Shown in pieces: positions 22,956-35,141 of a stretch of DNA of 64,000 bases. Under the pieces are notes generated by a model, which had not been told where the DNA came from, ran no database searches, and saw only the letters and a list, made by a program, of their open reading frames with translations. The stretch's first letter is position 1. Each line of letters opens with the position of its first letter. A program made the position numbers and the translations under genes. Source of the DNA: Ailanthus altissimus (lineage: Eukaryota; Streptophyta; Magnoliopsida; Sapindales; Simaroubaceae); contig OX327683.1 of the NCBI GenBank assembly GCA_946807835.1, forward strand, positions 5,957,001 to 6,021,000, read 5' to 3'.

Positions 22956-24443
22956 AAAAATGACTTAATAAATTACATAACTTACTATATAGTGAACTTT
23001 TAAACACGTAGCGAGATTTTATAACATATTATAAATTATAAAAAAAATTATAAATTTACTAAATAATAACATGTAATAATATTATTAATAATATAATGAG
23101 TTACATAACTTACTTTATCATTTATTTAAAAAAAATATATAGCATTATTATATATATAAAAAAACCTTTTGCTTATAATTTATTTTTTTTACTATTTAAA
23201 CTAGGAGAAATTATGATATAAGAAGCAATAACTAGGACGGTCAAAATATAGAGAAAAAAAAAAATTGGAATATGAAAACTATAAAATGGTAACTTTATCT
23301 TTCTCTGGGAATTTTTTTGGGTTGAAAGGGAACGACGACGTTAACACGTTCTACCCCTATCAATGTTATATTAATTAGTAATATTAACACAAGCAAGTTT
23401 GGAGGTGTCGTATAAGTCACGGAGGGGTCAAATACTTAAACCCACGTACTCGGGTTAATAGTCTCACAATAAATGATTTGATAATACAATTTTATTTTTA
23501 TTTTAGTATAGATTTTGAGTTCAAATCCTACTCTCAAACCCACAACAAGCATTTTAAGTTAAGAGAGCCACCGTTGAAATTTCACTCGATTTGTATTTTG
23601 ACTTTATCCGAGTTATAAATTTTTAATGATTTGATAATATTTAATCAATTATCATAATATGTTTTAGTGTTTTAATTATTTTTCTTTAAAAAAATCATTT
23701 AATTAATAACAAATCTAGTCAGTATTTAGATAAAAAAATAATAATGTTAGATTTTCTAAATACCACATAATATTTTTTAAAAAAAACATATATTGTACAT
23801 TCTTTAAAAAAATACATACATCATAATAATTTTTTAAATAGTATTATTACAAGTCAAGTTAGATGTCGGCCGAAAATCTTGATCACATACATAAACTCAG
23901 AATTGAGTCGAATTTGTTATGCTTTTCAGAAAAAAAAAATTATTTTTACATAGTTGTTTATAAATTAAAAACAAACTTATTTAAAAAGCTTTAATTAAAA
24001 ATGCATAAAAACTGTTTGAAATAAAATTTTAATAACACAACTCAAAAATTTTAATTCATAATAAGTTTAATTTATGGCTTAAAAAAACAAATTGTCTTTG
24101 TTAGTTAGGAGAGAAATATATTGAGATTCTTGACAATTCAAAATTTTAAGTTGGAAAATATATTATGAGTCTGATCGTTCTAACTCGAAGCATAGATAAT
24201 AAAATAATTTAAAATTTAAAAAGTGAGCAAGTCGTATTTGTATTAACAATTTAATAATAAAATTTGATAATATATTTTTATTTTAATAATAAATTTAATT
24301 TTAAATTATTCTCTTTTTATTAAAAAATATTAGAAAGTTAAAACTTGAAACACAACATATATGAAAGGAGGGAGAGAGGCCAAAACCAAAACCACTTGGT
24401 AGAGCTCAAAAGGATTACGAAATAAACAAAAAATATATATAAA
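22956..24443. other. AT-rich spacer
   Basis: No gene seen. A purine-rich/GC-richer patch near 23310-23360 (AACGACGACGTTAACACG) stands out from the AT background but has no open frame. Runs such as those near 22980-23160 are low-complexity. Confidence 0.5.
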
Positions 24444-24618
24444 TAATAATGTTATCTTCTTTAAATAATATTTTAATTTTTTATTTTAAATAATATGTTA
24501 AATAATTATTAAATAATAAAATTATGTAATAAATTATTTTAAAATTTATAATATTTTATTATTTAATAATTATTTAACACATTAATTTATTATATAATTT
24601 AAAAAATATAATACCACT
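24444..24618. repeat. AT-rich MITE family copy C
   Basis: Starts AATAATGTTATCTTCTTTAA and ends AAAAAATATAATACCACT. TGTTAAATAATTATTAAATA and TTTAATAATTATTTAACAC are the paired inverted core blocks, the cleanest pair in the window. Confidence 0.7.
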
Positions 24619-25135
24619 CGTATATATGTATACACACTCAAGTATTGAAACGACATTGTTGTGCTTATAATTTTAAAAATAATTTGTTAAATTATTTTTT
24701 AAATAATTGTTTAGCATATAACTTGAAAAATATATTAAAAATGAAAATTAAAAAATATAACATAAAGCTCTAATGATATGATTTGGCAATAAAAAATTTA
24801 CAATACACCTTTTTTTAAGCAAATGGAGATGTTGAATTAATATGCGTTGCTCGCATCAAAGGAAGAACACCAAGTCCCAAAAACCTACGGATAACGAAGA
24901 GGAAAACGTGGCAAAATTTGGTCAATATTGAGATCATATGATATTTTCGGATAATTAAGACTAAAGTATTACACGTGTGGAAAAAGTTGTCTTGTAGATA
25001 AGCATGGATTTAGCGCAGAGAGATGAAGACGAAAAAGGGAGAAGGTTTGAATTCAACTTGGATGGTTGAAGCTGGCGTCAATACCAACTGAATATGACAA
25101 ACGTGAAGCAGTGGCAACAAACACGATACTTGTTG
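24619..25135. other. Spacer, less AT-rich in its second half
   Basis: Between 24830 and 25135 the base composition rises and purines dominate (around 25010-25060), as in old gene or transposon sequence, but no frame or known motif can be followed. Confidence 0.4.
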
Positions 25136-25320
25136 GAGTAATGTTACATTTTTTATATTAATTTTTTTTTTAATTTAAATTTTTAAATAATTATTAAAAA
25201 ATAAAATAATATAAATTTTAAAATTATTTATTATATTATTTACTATATAACAATTAATTGACACATTATTATATATAAAAAATTTTAAAATATTTTTTAA
25301 AAAGTGTAATATTATTCTAT
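25136..25320. repeat. AT-rich MITE family copy D
   Basis: Starts GAGTAATGTTACATTTTTTA and ends TTAAAAAGTGTAATATTATTC. The ends are inverted repeats of about 18 bases with few mismatches and define the family termini best. Confidence 0.75.
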
Positions 25321-25399
25321 TGTTTGTTGTGAGTTATGATTGTAAAAGTAATAATAATAATATTTTTATAAATATTTATGGAACGGAGTATTTTTCTTG

Positions 25400-25592
25400 A
25401 GTTAATACTATATGTTTTAAATGTAATTTTAAAATTTTTATTATAAATTAATGTATCAAATAATTATTAAGTGTATTAAATAATATAATTTTTAAAATTA
25501 TCATTATATTATTTTATCATCTAAAAATAATTTAACGCATCATTTGAACTAAAACTTTTAATATAATATTTAAAAAGTAGCATTATTCTTTC
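25400..25592. repeat. AT-rich MITE family copy E
   Basis: Starts AGTTAATACTATATGTTTTA and ends TTTAAAAAGTAGCATTATTC. Core blocks TATCAAATAATTATTAAG and AATAATTTAACGCATCA are inverted relatives. Only about 80 bp separate it from copy D. Confidence 0.7.
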
Positions 25593-26821
25593 TTTTATTG
25601 TTGCAGAGGGTGATTTAAGTTTTTAAAGTCATATTTGAGGATAAAGATTCTATCATAAGTTAAATTTTTATCTAATTTTTTACTAGCATATAATTAGCAA
25701 TGATTAGTGAATGCTAATAAGAAGAATAGTAAAAGAGTATATCTTAATTACTCATATTTAATATATAACACATGTTAGAAATTTATTGAAAACTTAGATA
25801 AAGCTTAGCGTACAAGATAATACTAATTATATACTTACGAGTTTGCACTAATTATTAGATTAAATTAATTTTTAAGACAAAGAAAACAAATCTATTTTAA
25901 ACATTCATCTAGAATTGGATTAGTTGACTAATTCAAAATTTTGTCTTAAAACATTCATTTAGAATTTTATCCCACACTTTAAAAACTAAATTTAAAATTT
26001 ACAATCGTCAGTTTTTAAGCAATTTTCCTAATAATAAATTATGTGTACCTCTTTAATTTAGTTTAAAGATTTAAGTCATGGTGAATAATAGAATAATAAA
26101 ATTATTTCTCTCGTTTCATAAGGTTTGAGTTATAGCAAATGTTAAAATAGTAAAATTATTCTCCCATCTTCTAAGAATTTTATAATTTAAATAAAATTTA
26201 CTTAAAATCATAAGTGTTATTCTTAATAATATCAATGTATAATATAATATAATATATAGTTCAAGTGAAATATATTTAAAATTATAAGTGTTGTTTTTGA
26301 TAATTTTAATAATATAATTTAATATAACATTAATAATATAATCATAAAGTAATAAAAGTTGTAAAGTATATAAAAAAAGAAAAACCTGCAATCATCTACA
26401 AACTTACCATATAGATTAAGTTTGGTTTTTATAATTGTTCAACATGTTATTGTGGTGCTATAAAAAAAAACTTTTAAACAGTAAACGTTGTGGTGCTAAA
26501 TATAACTTTAGCCAACACCCTGGCATTAATTAACTAACGCTTGGGTACTCAATTTTTTTGAATTATCGCTAGAGCGTTTTTTTTTCTAACGTTAGGATAT
26601 TTAAACTTGAAACGTTTTTATTAATATTTTTATACCATTTTTCATTTTTGACTCTTATTTTAATTTATTTTTTATATATTTTTTGTGTACTTAATTTTAT
26701 AATAAGTTTTTATTAATTTTTAATTTAAAATTATATTTAAAATTTTGAATCGTTGATTCCAACATTACTCTTATTTCTTTTTTGATGAATTTATTTATTT
26801 ACTCTATTATCACTTATCAAT
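25593..26821. other. AT-rich spacer
   Basis: Only low-complexity sequence is visible. The minus-strand open frame at 26391-26116 is rich in Leu, Ile, Tyr and Asn, a by-product of AT-rich DNA rather than a gene. Confidence 0.5.
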
Positions 26822-26991
26822 AATAACGCTGCTCTTACTAAATATTATCTCAAAATTAATATAAATAACACACAATAAATAATTTTTGAATAAAAAAATA
26901 TATTAATTAATAAAATTTATGTTATTTTATCAATTAATAATTACTTTAATTATAAATTTAAAATAAAAATTTTAATGTAACAGCGCTATTT
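26822..26991. repeat. AT-rich MITE family copy F, divergent ends
   Basis: The ends AATAACGCTG and CAGCGCTATT are inverted repeats with one mismatch over ten bases. The interior shares TTATTTTATCAATTAATAAT with the family core. It may be a subfamily. Confidence 0.6.
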
Positions 26992-29253
26992 CATTATCAA
27001 TCAGCTCCCATCTCCCACTTCCTCATTCAAATCGCAAGCACGAAGAACAGTAACACACACCCACGACGTCGCTTTTTATACTTTATTTTTTTAAAATTAT
27101 TTTTATAATTTATTAAAAGGGTGTTTTGACCATTCTTCCTCTTTCTATATCACAATGACAAATTTAGGTAACGTGAGCTTACTTTTATGATTATCACAAT
27201 CCATTAGAGTCTTAACTTAACTGAGACCAATTTCGATTATAATTTAACAGATGGTCGCCTGGTCAAACTACATATCAAAATAGGTTCTTATAGATTATGA
27301 TAAATTTACAATTCATCAATGCTTAAATTAAATATTAATGAAAGGTATGGTCAAATTATGTTTGGTGAGCAAAAGTTTCAAGTCTCATATAGCAAGGTTA
27401 TATTGGAAGACAACTGTGTCTGCCTTGTTATCTTAAATTAATTTCTTTGTTTAATCTTTGTTTTAAGTTCAGAAAGGAGAGCTACTTTTTCTTGATAAGT
27501 TAATTTCGGATTTGAAAACAGTTCTTTTTAGTCGCGCCCACGTGGTAAAGTTTGTGCATTTACAAATTTTAATTCGGAAGTGTAAATATATATTTTTTAA
27601 ATTATAATTTTTGGTCCTATTATAAAAGTATAGGTTTAAACGTATATAAATGTTAAATGATGTACAATTATAAAAGTGACTCTAAATATATATAAATATT
27701 AAATAATATATGATTGATGTATATTATACATTAGATGTATAAAATATCAGTGTTAATAAAAATAATTATAATAAACAATAAAGAATTTCGAATTCTAATA
27801 TAAAAATGTGAGTCTGAATGTGTGTAAGTGTTAAATGTTAAATAATATATGATTATAGAATTGTGAGTTTAAACATAAGTAAGTCTTAAATAATGCACAA
27901 TCTTGATTAATATATATTATATAGTAGATATTGATGAAATATTACTCTTAAAAAATAATAATTCTTTTAGTCATGACATGCAGCAAAGATGGTCGAGACA
28001 TTACAATTTTAAATGAAAAAAAAAAAAACATTTAAAGCAAAGATGTAAAATGTATCATTGATTGTTTTCTTTTTCAGAAAAGTTTTAGCCGTTTAGGGTT
28101 AATGATCACTTGACCTTGACCCTAAGCTATGGTTCACAGTATCATTACTTATTAATTTTTATTTTTTAACGAGTATTTTAATAAAATCACCATTTTATTT
28201 TGACCTGGCGTTTCGCTAGTTATTAAGTTACATTGATTTATTTTATGTTTTTTTTTTAATCACACGCTCTATCCCACTTCACCTCATTTCACACATATGT
28301 TGAAATTAAGATGGGTACGAAAAGGATCAATCTTTAAGCCTACTTTCATGATAAAAGTCTAGTAAAATTACACTATATATATATATATATACACACACAT
28401 ATGAATTTAATTAAGTAGGCGACAAACATTATTTTAATAGTGCCAATTAGAGATCCATCACCTATATAATCAGCTCTCTCTTTATATATATATATATATA
28501 TATTCATATCATAACAAATATATCGAAAAAAAACTTAATTTTTAAGATTTAAAAAAAATATATACAAATTTTAATAGTTTTAAAATTTTCATTTACTGCA
28601 TGTCTATTTTTTAAAATTTTTAAAAATGTAAATATTATTTTTTAATTAAAATAGATAAAAAAATTATTACCTAATAAAAATATCGATGAAATTTTTGAAA
28701 TTATAAAAATTTATATGTCTATTTTCTAAAATGTTAAATTCAAATATTTTTATCCCTTTCATATTATTAACATATAACATAAACCTTTTAAAAAAAGGTT
28801 TCAACACCTTACATTTAAAAGTTCAAATTTTATATTGTATATTATAAATATGAAGTTAGGAAATTTTCGTATTTGTATATCTTAATGGAGTGGTTTTGTT
28901 ATTGATTTCCTAAATTTGTATCAACAGCTTGATGTTGTTTTCTGTTTACAGCAAATTTGGTTATGAACCTACTTCGTTTTGGCCCAAGTCTTATAAAACT
29001 AAGCTGAGCCCTTGTTGTTGTTGGGTTATAAACTGATTATTATGGTTTTAAATGTTATTTTTGAACTTATTATTTTTTAGATTAGAGTTTTGAACTCGAA
29101 ACGTTTTTTATAGTAGGTTTCTTATACGATTATTCATGACTCTTTTTTAATAAAGATATTCAATTCATTATATTTAAATTTGTTTTATTTAATTACTTTG
29201 AAAAATAACTCAAACCCTTCTTTATTTTTTTAGTATTGATATTTCATCAAATA
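26992..29253. other. Spacer with microsatellites and decayed repeats
   Basis: No gene is seen. TA runs lie at 28374-28391 and 28482-28502. A stretch at 27597-27930 repeats, in reverse orientation and weakly, the unit of the tandem array at 29254 (AAATAATATATGATT next to GTGAGTCTGAATGTGTGTAAG). A GC-richer patch at 27000-27070 (CCACGACGTCGC) could be an old promoter but has no gene behind it. Confidence 0.5.
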
Positions 29254-29535
29254 TCTATTATACAACATATACATCTATTTGGATTATATATCACTTAGCA
29301 CTTAAGTACTTAAGTACACTCGGATCCACACCTCTATTATACAACATATACATCTACTGAGATTATACATCACTTAGCACTTAAGTACACTCATTATACA
29401 ACATATACATCTATCGGATTATACATCATTTAACACTTAACTATATTTGGACTCACACCTCTATTATATAGTATATACATCTAACGAGATTATACATTAC
29501 TTAACACTTAAGTACACCAAAACCTACACGTTCAC
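29254..29535. repeat. Tandem array of 60-79-bp units, four copies
   Basis: Units start TCTATTATACAACATATACATC at 29254 and 29333 (fewer bases shared at 29391 and 29460). Each continues through GGATTATACATCACTTAGCA to a variable end such as GTACACTCGGATCCACACC. Spacings are 79, about 59 and about 68 bp, so unit length varies through small internal deletions and a duplicated ACTTAAGT. Confidence 0.85.
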
Positions 29536-30254
29536 ATTAGAAGAACCAATTACCCTTATAAAAGAAGAAAAATATTTATAATGTCCTGAGTTGTTGTTAA
29601 GGCTTGAATCCCTCAACTCAAGTCAGAAGATGCACAGACCTTATAATTCGGATAAGGCACTTGGGTGCAACCCTTCTCTAATTTGATATGAACAAAGTTT
29701 GAATACCAAATTTCCTACAACCATAAATGAGATTTTCAATTGAACTTTATTAATTAAATTAACTAATATTTATTTACATTTAATTTATTTAAATAGCATA
29801 TTTTTTAATTAAAAATTATAATTATATACAAAAACATATAAGCTACATAATATTCATCTAAAAATTTTAAAATAATTTTATCTTGTTAAAATAATAGATT
29901 CTCATTTGTCTTATATTCAAAATCATATTCATAAAATAACTATATATATATTTAAAAAAAATTATTTATTATTTGCATTTTCAAAACTGCGAATACTTGT
30001 AGAGATTTCTTAGTGACATAATTTCTCTTTTTTAGCACTATCTTGCTTTATACACCTAAACGCCTGTTTGAGTGGTAAATTTTGTGCCCTTCCTTAGTTT
30101 TACTTAAGAGTTTAAATTCAAATAGAAGTAAAGGCAATGTAAATATTTTTATCTTTTTATGAGATTTCCATCCTTTTGTATGGAGAGGTGTGTCCCGAGG
30201 TTTTTCCACTTTGGAGGGTGTGTTTGAGTGCTATATGAGAGATGTGTCCAAGTG

Positions 30255-30470
30255 TGATAAATGGTCTCGATTAATGTGATATTATATAATTATGTACGAT
30301 GAAATGTTAGTGTTCGAAAAGAGACATTCTTTCTCATATAGTCTTGATGTATGATCCCGATTGATGCCTTGTTATATAATCAATGTAAGATGAAATGTTA
30401 ATTTTTATAGTTCTAATTGGTGTGTTATTGTATAGTTAATGTATCATAAAATATAGTGTTTCAAAAAAAA
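30255..30470. repeat. Three degenerate repeats near the PPR start
   Basis: The phrase TTGATG(C/T)...TTATATAATCAATGTA...GATGAAATGTTA occurs at about 30265, 30352 and 30410 with decay. It is an inverted relative of the 29254 array unit. The third copy ends about 80 bp before the first PPR fragment. Confidence 0.55.
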
Positions 30471-30546
30471 AAATCTCGCTTTATAATTTTATTGCATAAA
30501 CCTTGTATTATATTACATAAATATTTATCATATTGCATTCAATTTT

Positions 30547-30666
30547 ATGAATACCCTATTTAGATACAAGAACAAACTCAATTATCTTCATAGTCTACGC
30601 TGCAAAAATTTATCGGCCGTAGCAAATGCAGAAATTGTGCAAGAAGACCATGTTTGGGTGGCTGCA
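30547..30666 (+). pseudogene. PPR-DYW protein gene, fragment 1 (N-terminus)
   Basis: The frame opens with MNTLFRYKNKLNYL and reads to EDHVWVAA, where the first copia element is inserted. The frame continues on the far side of that element at 35142 as NATQMSNLYDILQLCARE, which matches the N-terminal region of PPR proteins of the At5g04780 type (from memory). A basic, Ser/Leu-rich start of this kind suggests an organelle targeting peptide. The gene is broken and not functional. ATG 30547 is the first Met in frame after stops. Confidence 0.75.
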
Positions 30667-31066
30667 TATGATGAAGTATTGGTTCAGTCTGTTGCAGCTA
30701 CATTGAAGAAGTCAGAGGTCCATAAGAGCTATTGATGTAGTGTATTCGATAGATTAATTATCTTTGTTTAGCTAAAGAAAGTTGCAAATTAGTTATAGGA
30801 TATGTACAGGTCAGCAAAGTTGTTATGCTGACTCAGCAAGTTTGTTAGAGTTGGTTTTAATTTTCCCTCCAAAATACTTGTGTTAGTTAGAGAAGTAATA
30901 GCAGTATAAATAGCTTCTTTTGTATTCATGGATTAATTAATTTTAAGATACACAGCAAAAAGTTCACTCTTAAGTGAATTTTCTTCTCTGTTTCAAAGTT
31001 TTTTTTTTCTTCTTCCACTTTCCTTCACTTTCTCACTTACCAAACAGAATTAACACTTTTATTATA
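30667..31066 (+). repeat. Copia element 2, 5' LTR (400 bp, TA...TA termini)
   Basis: It starts TATGATGAAG and ends TTTTATTATA, directly followed by the perfect primer binding site TGGTATCAGAGC (31067-31078). The target-site duplication CTGCA is present at 30662-30666 and, after the 3' LTR, at 35142-35146. Both LTRs are exactly 400 bp and differ at few positions, so the insertion is young. Transcription probably starts near 30930, downstream of GTATAAATAGC (30903). Confidence 0.93.
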
Positions 31067-31084
31067 TGGTATCAGAGCCTTACA

Positions 31085-32110
31085 ATGGCCAACGCTAGTT
31101 CATTAAACACCAGATCTGCCTTTGTAACACAACAGATTACACAGAATTCATCATTTACTTTTCCATCAACTGTCAAGCTGGATCGAACAAATTTTGTAGT
31201 GTGGCGATCACAAGTCTTTATAGCAATCAGAGCTAATAGGCTTGAAAGTTTTGTTGATGGAACCTCTAAGTGTCCAAATCAGTTTCTATCTAAATAAAAC
31301 TCAACTTGTCAAGCAATTGAATCTGATCAGAATCAAGAAAAATTAAGAATCCAGACTTTGAAACTTCAATCTGTCAAGATCAATTTCTTCTAAGTTGGCT
31401 ATTCTCAACTATACATGATAGTATATTAAGTCTTGTGATAGATAACAAGTCCTCACTTTCTCTTTGGTGTTCGATTGAGAAACAATTTGGCTCAAGGTCT
31501 AAAACTAAGGTTGTTCAGCTAAAAATGAAACTCTCTTCTCTTAAGAAAGATAAGATGACAATGTCAGAATATTTGTTGAAACTGAAAAGTATTGTTGATA
31601 AATTAGCTAATGCAGGATGTTCAATAGATGAAGATGATTTTATTGTACATTTGATTTCTGGAATAGGTGTTGGTTCAGATTATCACTCAGTTATTATTCT
31701 TATCTCAAGCAAGATTGATGAAATTAGTTTAAATGAAGCATATGCCATGTTATTGACACAAGAAAGTAGGTTGCTGCAAAACACCTCTGGAAAAATGAGT
31801 GGTCAGAATGAACATGCAGCAAATGTTGCTCAGAAAGAGCAAAAGAGAGGAAATTATTTTTCAGGTGGTAGAGGAAATTTTAATGCTGGTTCTTTTCCTT
31901 CAAATTACTCTTATAATAGCAATGGTGCTGGTATGAATGCTGGTTATGGAAGAGGTAACTTTCAAAGTAATTAACGCAGAAGTTCAGGACAGATCAGAGG
32001 AAGAATCCTCTTTGGTAGAGGAAATGTAAAGTTAGTCTGTCAGATTTGTGAAAGGCAGGGTCACTCTGCAATGAAATGTTATTATAGGTTTAATTCAGAA
32101 TATATGCCAA
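31085..32110 (+). pseudogene. Copia element 2 gag, broken
   Basis: The frame starts MANASSLNTRSAFVTQQI with SFTFPSTVKLDRTNFVVWRS, the UBN2-type gag start of short plant copia elements. Stops occur at 31297 and around 31390-31430. The frame reopens at 31435-31974 (IDNKSSLSLWCSIEKQF...MTMSEYLLKLKSIVDKL) and ends in a Gly/Asn-rich tail. The CCHC knuckle CQICERQGHSAMKCY follows at about 32038-32085 after a stop at 31972. It would form the particle shell and bind element RNA. At least three stops or frameshifts disable it. Confidence 0.88.
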
Positions 32111-32119
32111 GGCCTTCAA

Positions 32120-33067
32120 ACAACTCTGGTGTATACAACAACAATTTTGGTAACAGAAACACGGGCTGGTGATCAAGGAGGGACTGGAAATACAACAGCT
32201 TATGTTGCTGCTCAACAAGCTATTAAAGGACCAGCTGATGAGGGGTGGTATTTGTATTCAGGTGCTACTCACCATCTAACAAATGATGCCTCAAAACTCA
32301 ACAACAGAATGAATTAGTCAGGTACTGATAAACTTGTTATAGGAAATGGCCATGGTTTGAATATTGCATATATTGGACAAGCTAATTTTAAATCCCAAAC
32401 AGGTCAATTAGTTTTAAATAAAGTATTGTGTGTGCCTGCCATAACTAAAAACTTGATTAGTTTATCAAGGCTTATAGCCGATAATGATGTGCTGATTGAA
32501 TTTTATTCTAACCTTTGTCTCATCAAGGACAAGAGGAAAGGGACTATATTATTTCAGGGTGTGGTTGTGAAATGGCTCTATAATCTACTATTGACAGATT
32601 CAAAAGATTCACTTGTAAAGCCATCAGTATTCAATGCTCATCTGGCTCAAGACTGTTATCTCGTGTCTTTGTTTTCTTTACTTTCTGAAAATGCATCAGA
32701 ATGTAATATAAATAAGGTTCAGTTTGATGCAGCTAGATCACTCAAGTGTGCTGAATTTTCTCAAACTTCTACTGTTTGTTGTAAAAACTGTCAAAAGTCT
32801 CTATTTGTTTCATGTAAAAACCAGATACTTGGTTCTGATGACTTGAATTTGTGGCACAAAATACTTGGACATCCAAGTTCTTTAGTACTAAAGTCTGTTC
32901 TTAACAAATTCAGTACTTGCAATAAAAGTTTGAAACCTGATTTCTGTTATGCATGTCAACTTGGCAAGTTACATAAGAGTCATTTTCCTTCAAATCATGT
33001 CAGGTCATCAAAACCCTTGGAATTGATATACACATACATATGGGGACCAGTACCTCTTATAGCCTGA
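32120..33067 (+). pseudogene. Copia element 2 protease and pre-integrase, truncated
   Basis: The protease box near 32245 reads WYLYSGATHHLTND. The catalytic Asp of the usual D-S-G-A-T is Tyr, so it is dead. The second frame (32357-33067) contains VLCVPAITKNLISLSRL and the integrase zinc-binding start LWHKILGHPSSLVLKSVL with CYACQLGKLHKSHF. It ends at IWGPVPLIA. The next ~100 bases are unrelated to integrase and lead straight to reverse transcriptase, so the whole D-D-E integrase core is deleted. Confidence 0.88.
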
Positions 33068-33165
33068 CACTTCTAAGACACAACCAAAGCACTAACAACT
33101 CTTTACTACGGTCTGAAACTTCAATACCATAAACACCATACCAGAATATAACTTCTACACATCCA

Positions 33166-34734
33166 ATGGTCACCAGGTCCAAGTTACGCATATTCAGACC
33201 AAAGGTTTTCCTTCATCACTCAAAAACAAGTATTTTAGAACCAAATTCAGTTGCTGAGGCATTAGCTAATCCAAAATGGAAACAAGCTATGCAAGAGGAA
33301 TATGCAACACTTATGAAAAATCAGACTTGGTGTTTAGTTCCAACTTCACAAGCTCCAAAAATTATTGATAATAAGTGGGTATTTCGAATTAAATATAATC
33401 CAGATGGGTCTATATCTAAGTACAAGGAAAGATTGGCGGCAAAGGGGTTTCTGCAGACACCTGGAATAGACTATCTTGAGACCTTTAGCCCTGTGGTTAA
33501 GGCAGCAATAGGGAAGGTAGTGCTGAGTTTGGCAATAATGAATCATTGGCCAATTAGATAGATTGACATCAATAATGCTTTCTTAAATAGAGACTTGAAT
33601 GAAGATGTCTATATGTCACAGCCTCAAGGCTTTGTCAATTCAGTTTTTCCCACTCATGTATGCAAATTGAAGAAAGCCCTTTATGGATTGAAACAAGCTC
33701 CTAAAACTTGGTATGAAAAGCTGAAATCTGCCTTAGTACAATGGGGTTTTATGAATTCAAAGTCTGATTCCTCCTTGTTTATCCGAAGCTATCAAGGGAG
33801 TATGATTCTGATTTTAATATATGTAGATGATATGATAATTACAGGGTATTCAAGTGAAGTTCTTGAACAATTTATCAAGAAAATTGCTGGCACTTTTGCT
33901 TTGAAAGACTTAGGTCCATTTAACTACTTCTTGGGAGTTGAAGTTACTCAGACATCTTCTTGTATTCACCTGTCACAGACCAGATATATTACTGATCTTT
34001 TAACGAGAGCCAACATGAGCAATTGCAAAGGTTATAACACTCCAATGAGCACCAGTCAAAAGTTACTCAAAGATAGAGATGAACCATTTGCTGAGCCTTC
34101 CATCTACAGCAGCATAGTTGGAGCACTGCAGTATGTCACACTCACAAGACCTGAGCTGTCCTTCTCAGTCCATAAATTGAGCCAATTCTTATCTGCTCCC
34201 TCAGTAAAACACTGGCAAGCTTGTAAACGTGTGTTAAGATACTTGAAGTCAAGTGCTGCTTATGGTTTAAATACAGTAGGTTGGGGTTCAGATCCCAATG
34301 ATAGGAGGTCAATTGAAGGTTACCGTGTGTACTTAGGAAATAATCTAGTTACTTGGTCATCCAAGAAACAAAATGTGGTTGCTAGATCTTCAGTAGAGGT
34401 TGAGTACAGAGCATTAGCTTCTACATGCTTAGAAATTATTTGGCTAAAGTATCTTCTCTCAGAACTGCATATTACTCTTCCACAGCCTCCAATCATATGG
34501 TGTTATAATCAGTCAGCTCAAGCTTTAGCCCTTAACTCAGTGTTTCATGCTAGAACAAAGCATATTGAGCTTGACATCCATTTTATAAGGGATAAAATTG
34601 CAGCACAAGAGATGGAAGTTAGATTTGTTCTAAGTACAGACCAAACAGCTGACATCTTCACAAAACCATTGGCTGCTGAGAGATTCTATAGTCTTAGGTC
34701 CAAGCTTCAGGTCACATATCGACCTTCAGCTTGA
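33166..34734 (+). pseudogene. Copia element 2 reverse transcriptase-RNase H, one stop
   Basis: Two open frames (33166-33561 and 33595-34734) are interrupted by a single in-frame TAG at 33559-33561. Motifs in order: ANPKWKQAMQEEYATLMKN, NKWVFRIKYNPDGSISKYK, IDINNAFLN, LYGLKQAPKTWYEKL, catalytic LIYVDDMIITG, LKDLGPFNYFLGVEV, then RNase H with VVARSSVEVEYRALA and HARTKHIELDIHFIRDKI and the end ADIFTKPL. This is the least decayed copia polymerase in the window. The element may have moved using proteins from a relative. Confidence 0.93.
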
Positions 34735-34741
34735 AGGAGGA

Positions 34742-35141
34742 TATGATGAAGTATTGGTTCAGTGTGTTGCAGCTACATTGAAGAAGTCAGAGGTTCAGAA
34801 GAACTACTAATGTAGTGTATTCGATGTAGATTAATTATCTTTGTTTAGCTAAAGAAACCTGTAAATTAGTTATAGGATATGTACAGGTCAGCAAAGTTGT
34901 TATGTTGACTCAGCAAGTTTCTTAGAGTTGGTTTTAATTTTCCCTCCAAAATACTTGTGTTAGATAGAAAAGTAACAGCAGTATAAATAGCTTCTTTGTA
35001 TTCACGGATTAATTAATTTTAAGATACACAACAAAAAGTTCACTTTTAAGTGAATTTTCTTCTTTGTTTCAAGTTTTTTTTTTCTTCTTCCACTTTCCTT
35101 CACTTTCTCACTCACCAAACAGAATTAACACTTTTGTTATA
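34742..35141 (+). repeat. Copia element 2, 3' LTR (400 bp)
   Basis: It starts TATGATGAAG after the purine tract GAAGGAGGA and ends TTTTGTTATA, followed by the target duplication CTGCA. An imperfect hairpin (arms 34702-34713 and 34721-34732) lies just before the polypurine tract, overlapping the end of the RNase H frame. Confidence 0.93.

Noticed and set aside
29254..29535. Possible centromeric satellite
   Set aside because: Only four copies with variable length; a local array, not a satellite block.
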